This document shows positions 52,579 through 52,783 of a DNA stretch of 52,783 nt, in pieces. The position numbers and the translations under genes are program-made. Source of the DNA: an uncultured Bacteroidota bacterium (GTDB taxonomy: Bacteria > Bacteroidota > Bacteroidia > 2-12-FULL-35-15); the NCBI GenBank assembly GCA_903911435.1, contig CAIWDF010000151.1:1-52783 (forward strand), given 5' to 3'. Below the pieces are notes generated by a model. It saw only the letters and a program-made list of their open reading frames with translations, did no database searches and was not told the origin of the DNA. Numbering within the stretch: the first letter of the stretch is position 1; each line of letters starts with the position of its first letter.

Positions 52579-52582
52579 ATAT

Positions 52583-52783
52583 ATGAAAAAAACGGGTGCC
52601 TTTATTATTTTTATGTTTTCAGTGATGCTGGTGAATGGGCAAAGTAATTTGGTGCCTAATTGGAGTTTTGAGATTGATAGCCTTTGCCCTGATGCAGGAA
52701 GTGAAATTAACTATGCTCCACCTTGGCAATCAGCAGGAGCAGATCCAGATTATTTTAACGCTTGTGCAGGTTCATTAATTGCA
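52583..52783 (+). CDS. Start of a secreted protein (partial)
   Basis: 67 residues are visible before the window ends. A signal peptide (IIFMFSVMLVNGQ) is followed by NLVPNWSFEIDSLCPDAGSE, INYAPPWQSAGADPDYFNAC and AGSLIA. This N-terminal motif (NxVPNxSFE...CP...PW...PDYFNAC) is characteristic of large secreted Bacteroidota proteins that often end in OmpA-like or type IX sorting domains; the C terminus needed to decide lies outside the window. Confidence 0.8.
   Translation, partial: MKKTGAFIIFMFSVMLVNGQSNLVPNWSFEIDSLCPDAGSEINYAPPWQSAGADPDYFNACAGSLIA

Noticed and set aside
1-52783. tRNA or rRNA genes
   Set aside because: No cloverleaf with the GGTTCGAATCC-type arm and no rRNA segment was noticed by eye; a covariance search would settle it.

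Overview
The window reads as chromosomal DNA of a member of the Bacteroidota (Bacteroidetes). The reasons are: low G+C; many promoters with the phylum's -7 box TAnnTTTG just before genes; several TonB-dependent outer-membrane receptors (two with an N-terminal CarboxypepD_reg-like domain); LytTR and LytS regulators; GH92 mannosidase; lipoproteins with the SCKK type of lipobox; and a truncated last gene whose start looks like those of large secreted proteins of this phylum. I cannot name a genus. No rRNA, tRNA, transposase, phage gene or CRISPR array was seen.

Layout. 1-1.8 kb: end of an unknown gene, acpS and a PaaK-like adenylate-forming ligase. 1.9-9.4 kb (minus): a tight six-gene operon, in transcription order PqqD-like carrier, ATP-grasp ligase, fold-III PLP decarboxylase, urea-transporter/M23-peptidase fusion, TPR/beta-barrel protein, secreted TPR protein. 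This is the best candidate here for an undescribed biosynthetic system. 9.4-10.9 kb: a LytTR regulator and an AraC-type regulator. 11.2-17.2 kb (plus): a housekeeping run etfB, etfA, bifunctional nuclease, nucleoside transporter, thyA, folA, lipoprotein. 17.2-18.0 kb: an 800-bp locus made almost entirely of small hairpins. 18.1-21.6 kb (minus): cobalamin riboswitch, BtuB-like receptor and BtuG-like surface propeller, a B12-uptake unit. 21.7-25.5 kb: pseudouridine synthase and secreted/outer-membrane proteins. 25.6-31.1 kb: GH92 alpha-mannosidase and a TonB-dependent receptor. 31.1-32.8 kb: gene-free, repeat-rich, with a 22-bp minisatellite. 32.8-38.7 kb: lipoprotein, MazF/PemK-type toxin-antitoxin pair inserted next to a duplicated 3' end of a LytTR gene, then the LytTR/LytS pair and a second TonB-dependent receptor. 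38.9-47.3 kb: core genes (CheY-like regulator, purine nucleoside phosphorylase, lpxK, Nif3-like, zinc-ribbon protein, ECF sigma factor, uvrA). 47.3-50.1 kb (minus): two paralogous membrane proteins with a histidine kinase and a NarL-type regulator. 50.2-52.8 kb: small genes of unknown function mixed with hairpin repeats, then the start of a secreted protein.

How the parts fit. The six-gene operon joins peptide-carrier, amide-ligase, amino-acid-decarboxylase and envelope functions, so a peptide-like product made inside and handled in the envelope is a reasonable but untested reading. The B12 unit is controlled by its own riboswitch. Three regulatory modules (LytS/LytTR beside a TonB receptor, a HisKA_3-type kinase/NarL-type pair beside two membrane proteins, and single LytTR and CheY-like regulators) point to much envelope-directed sensing. 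The gene-free stretches are dominated by hairpin-forming repeats of several families.
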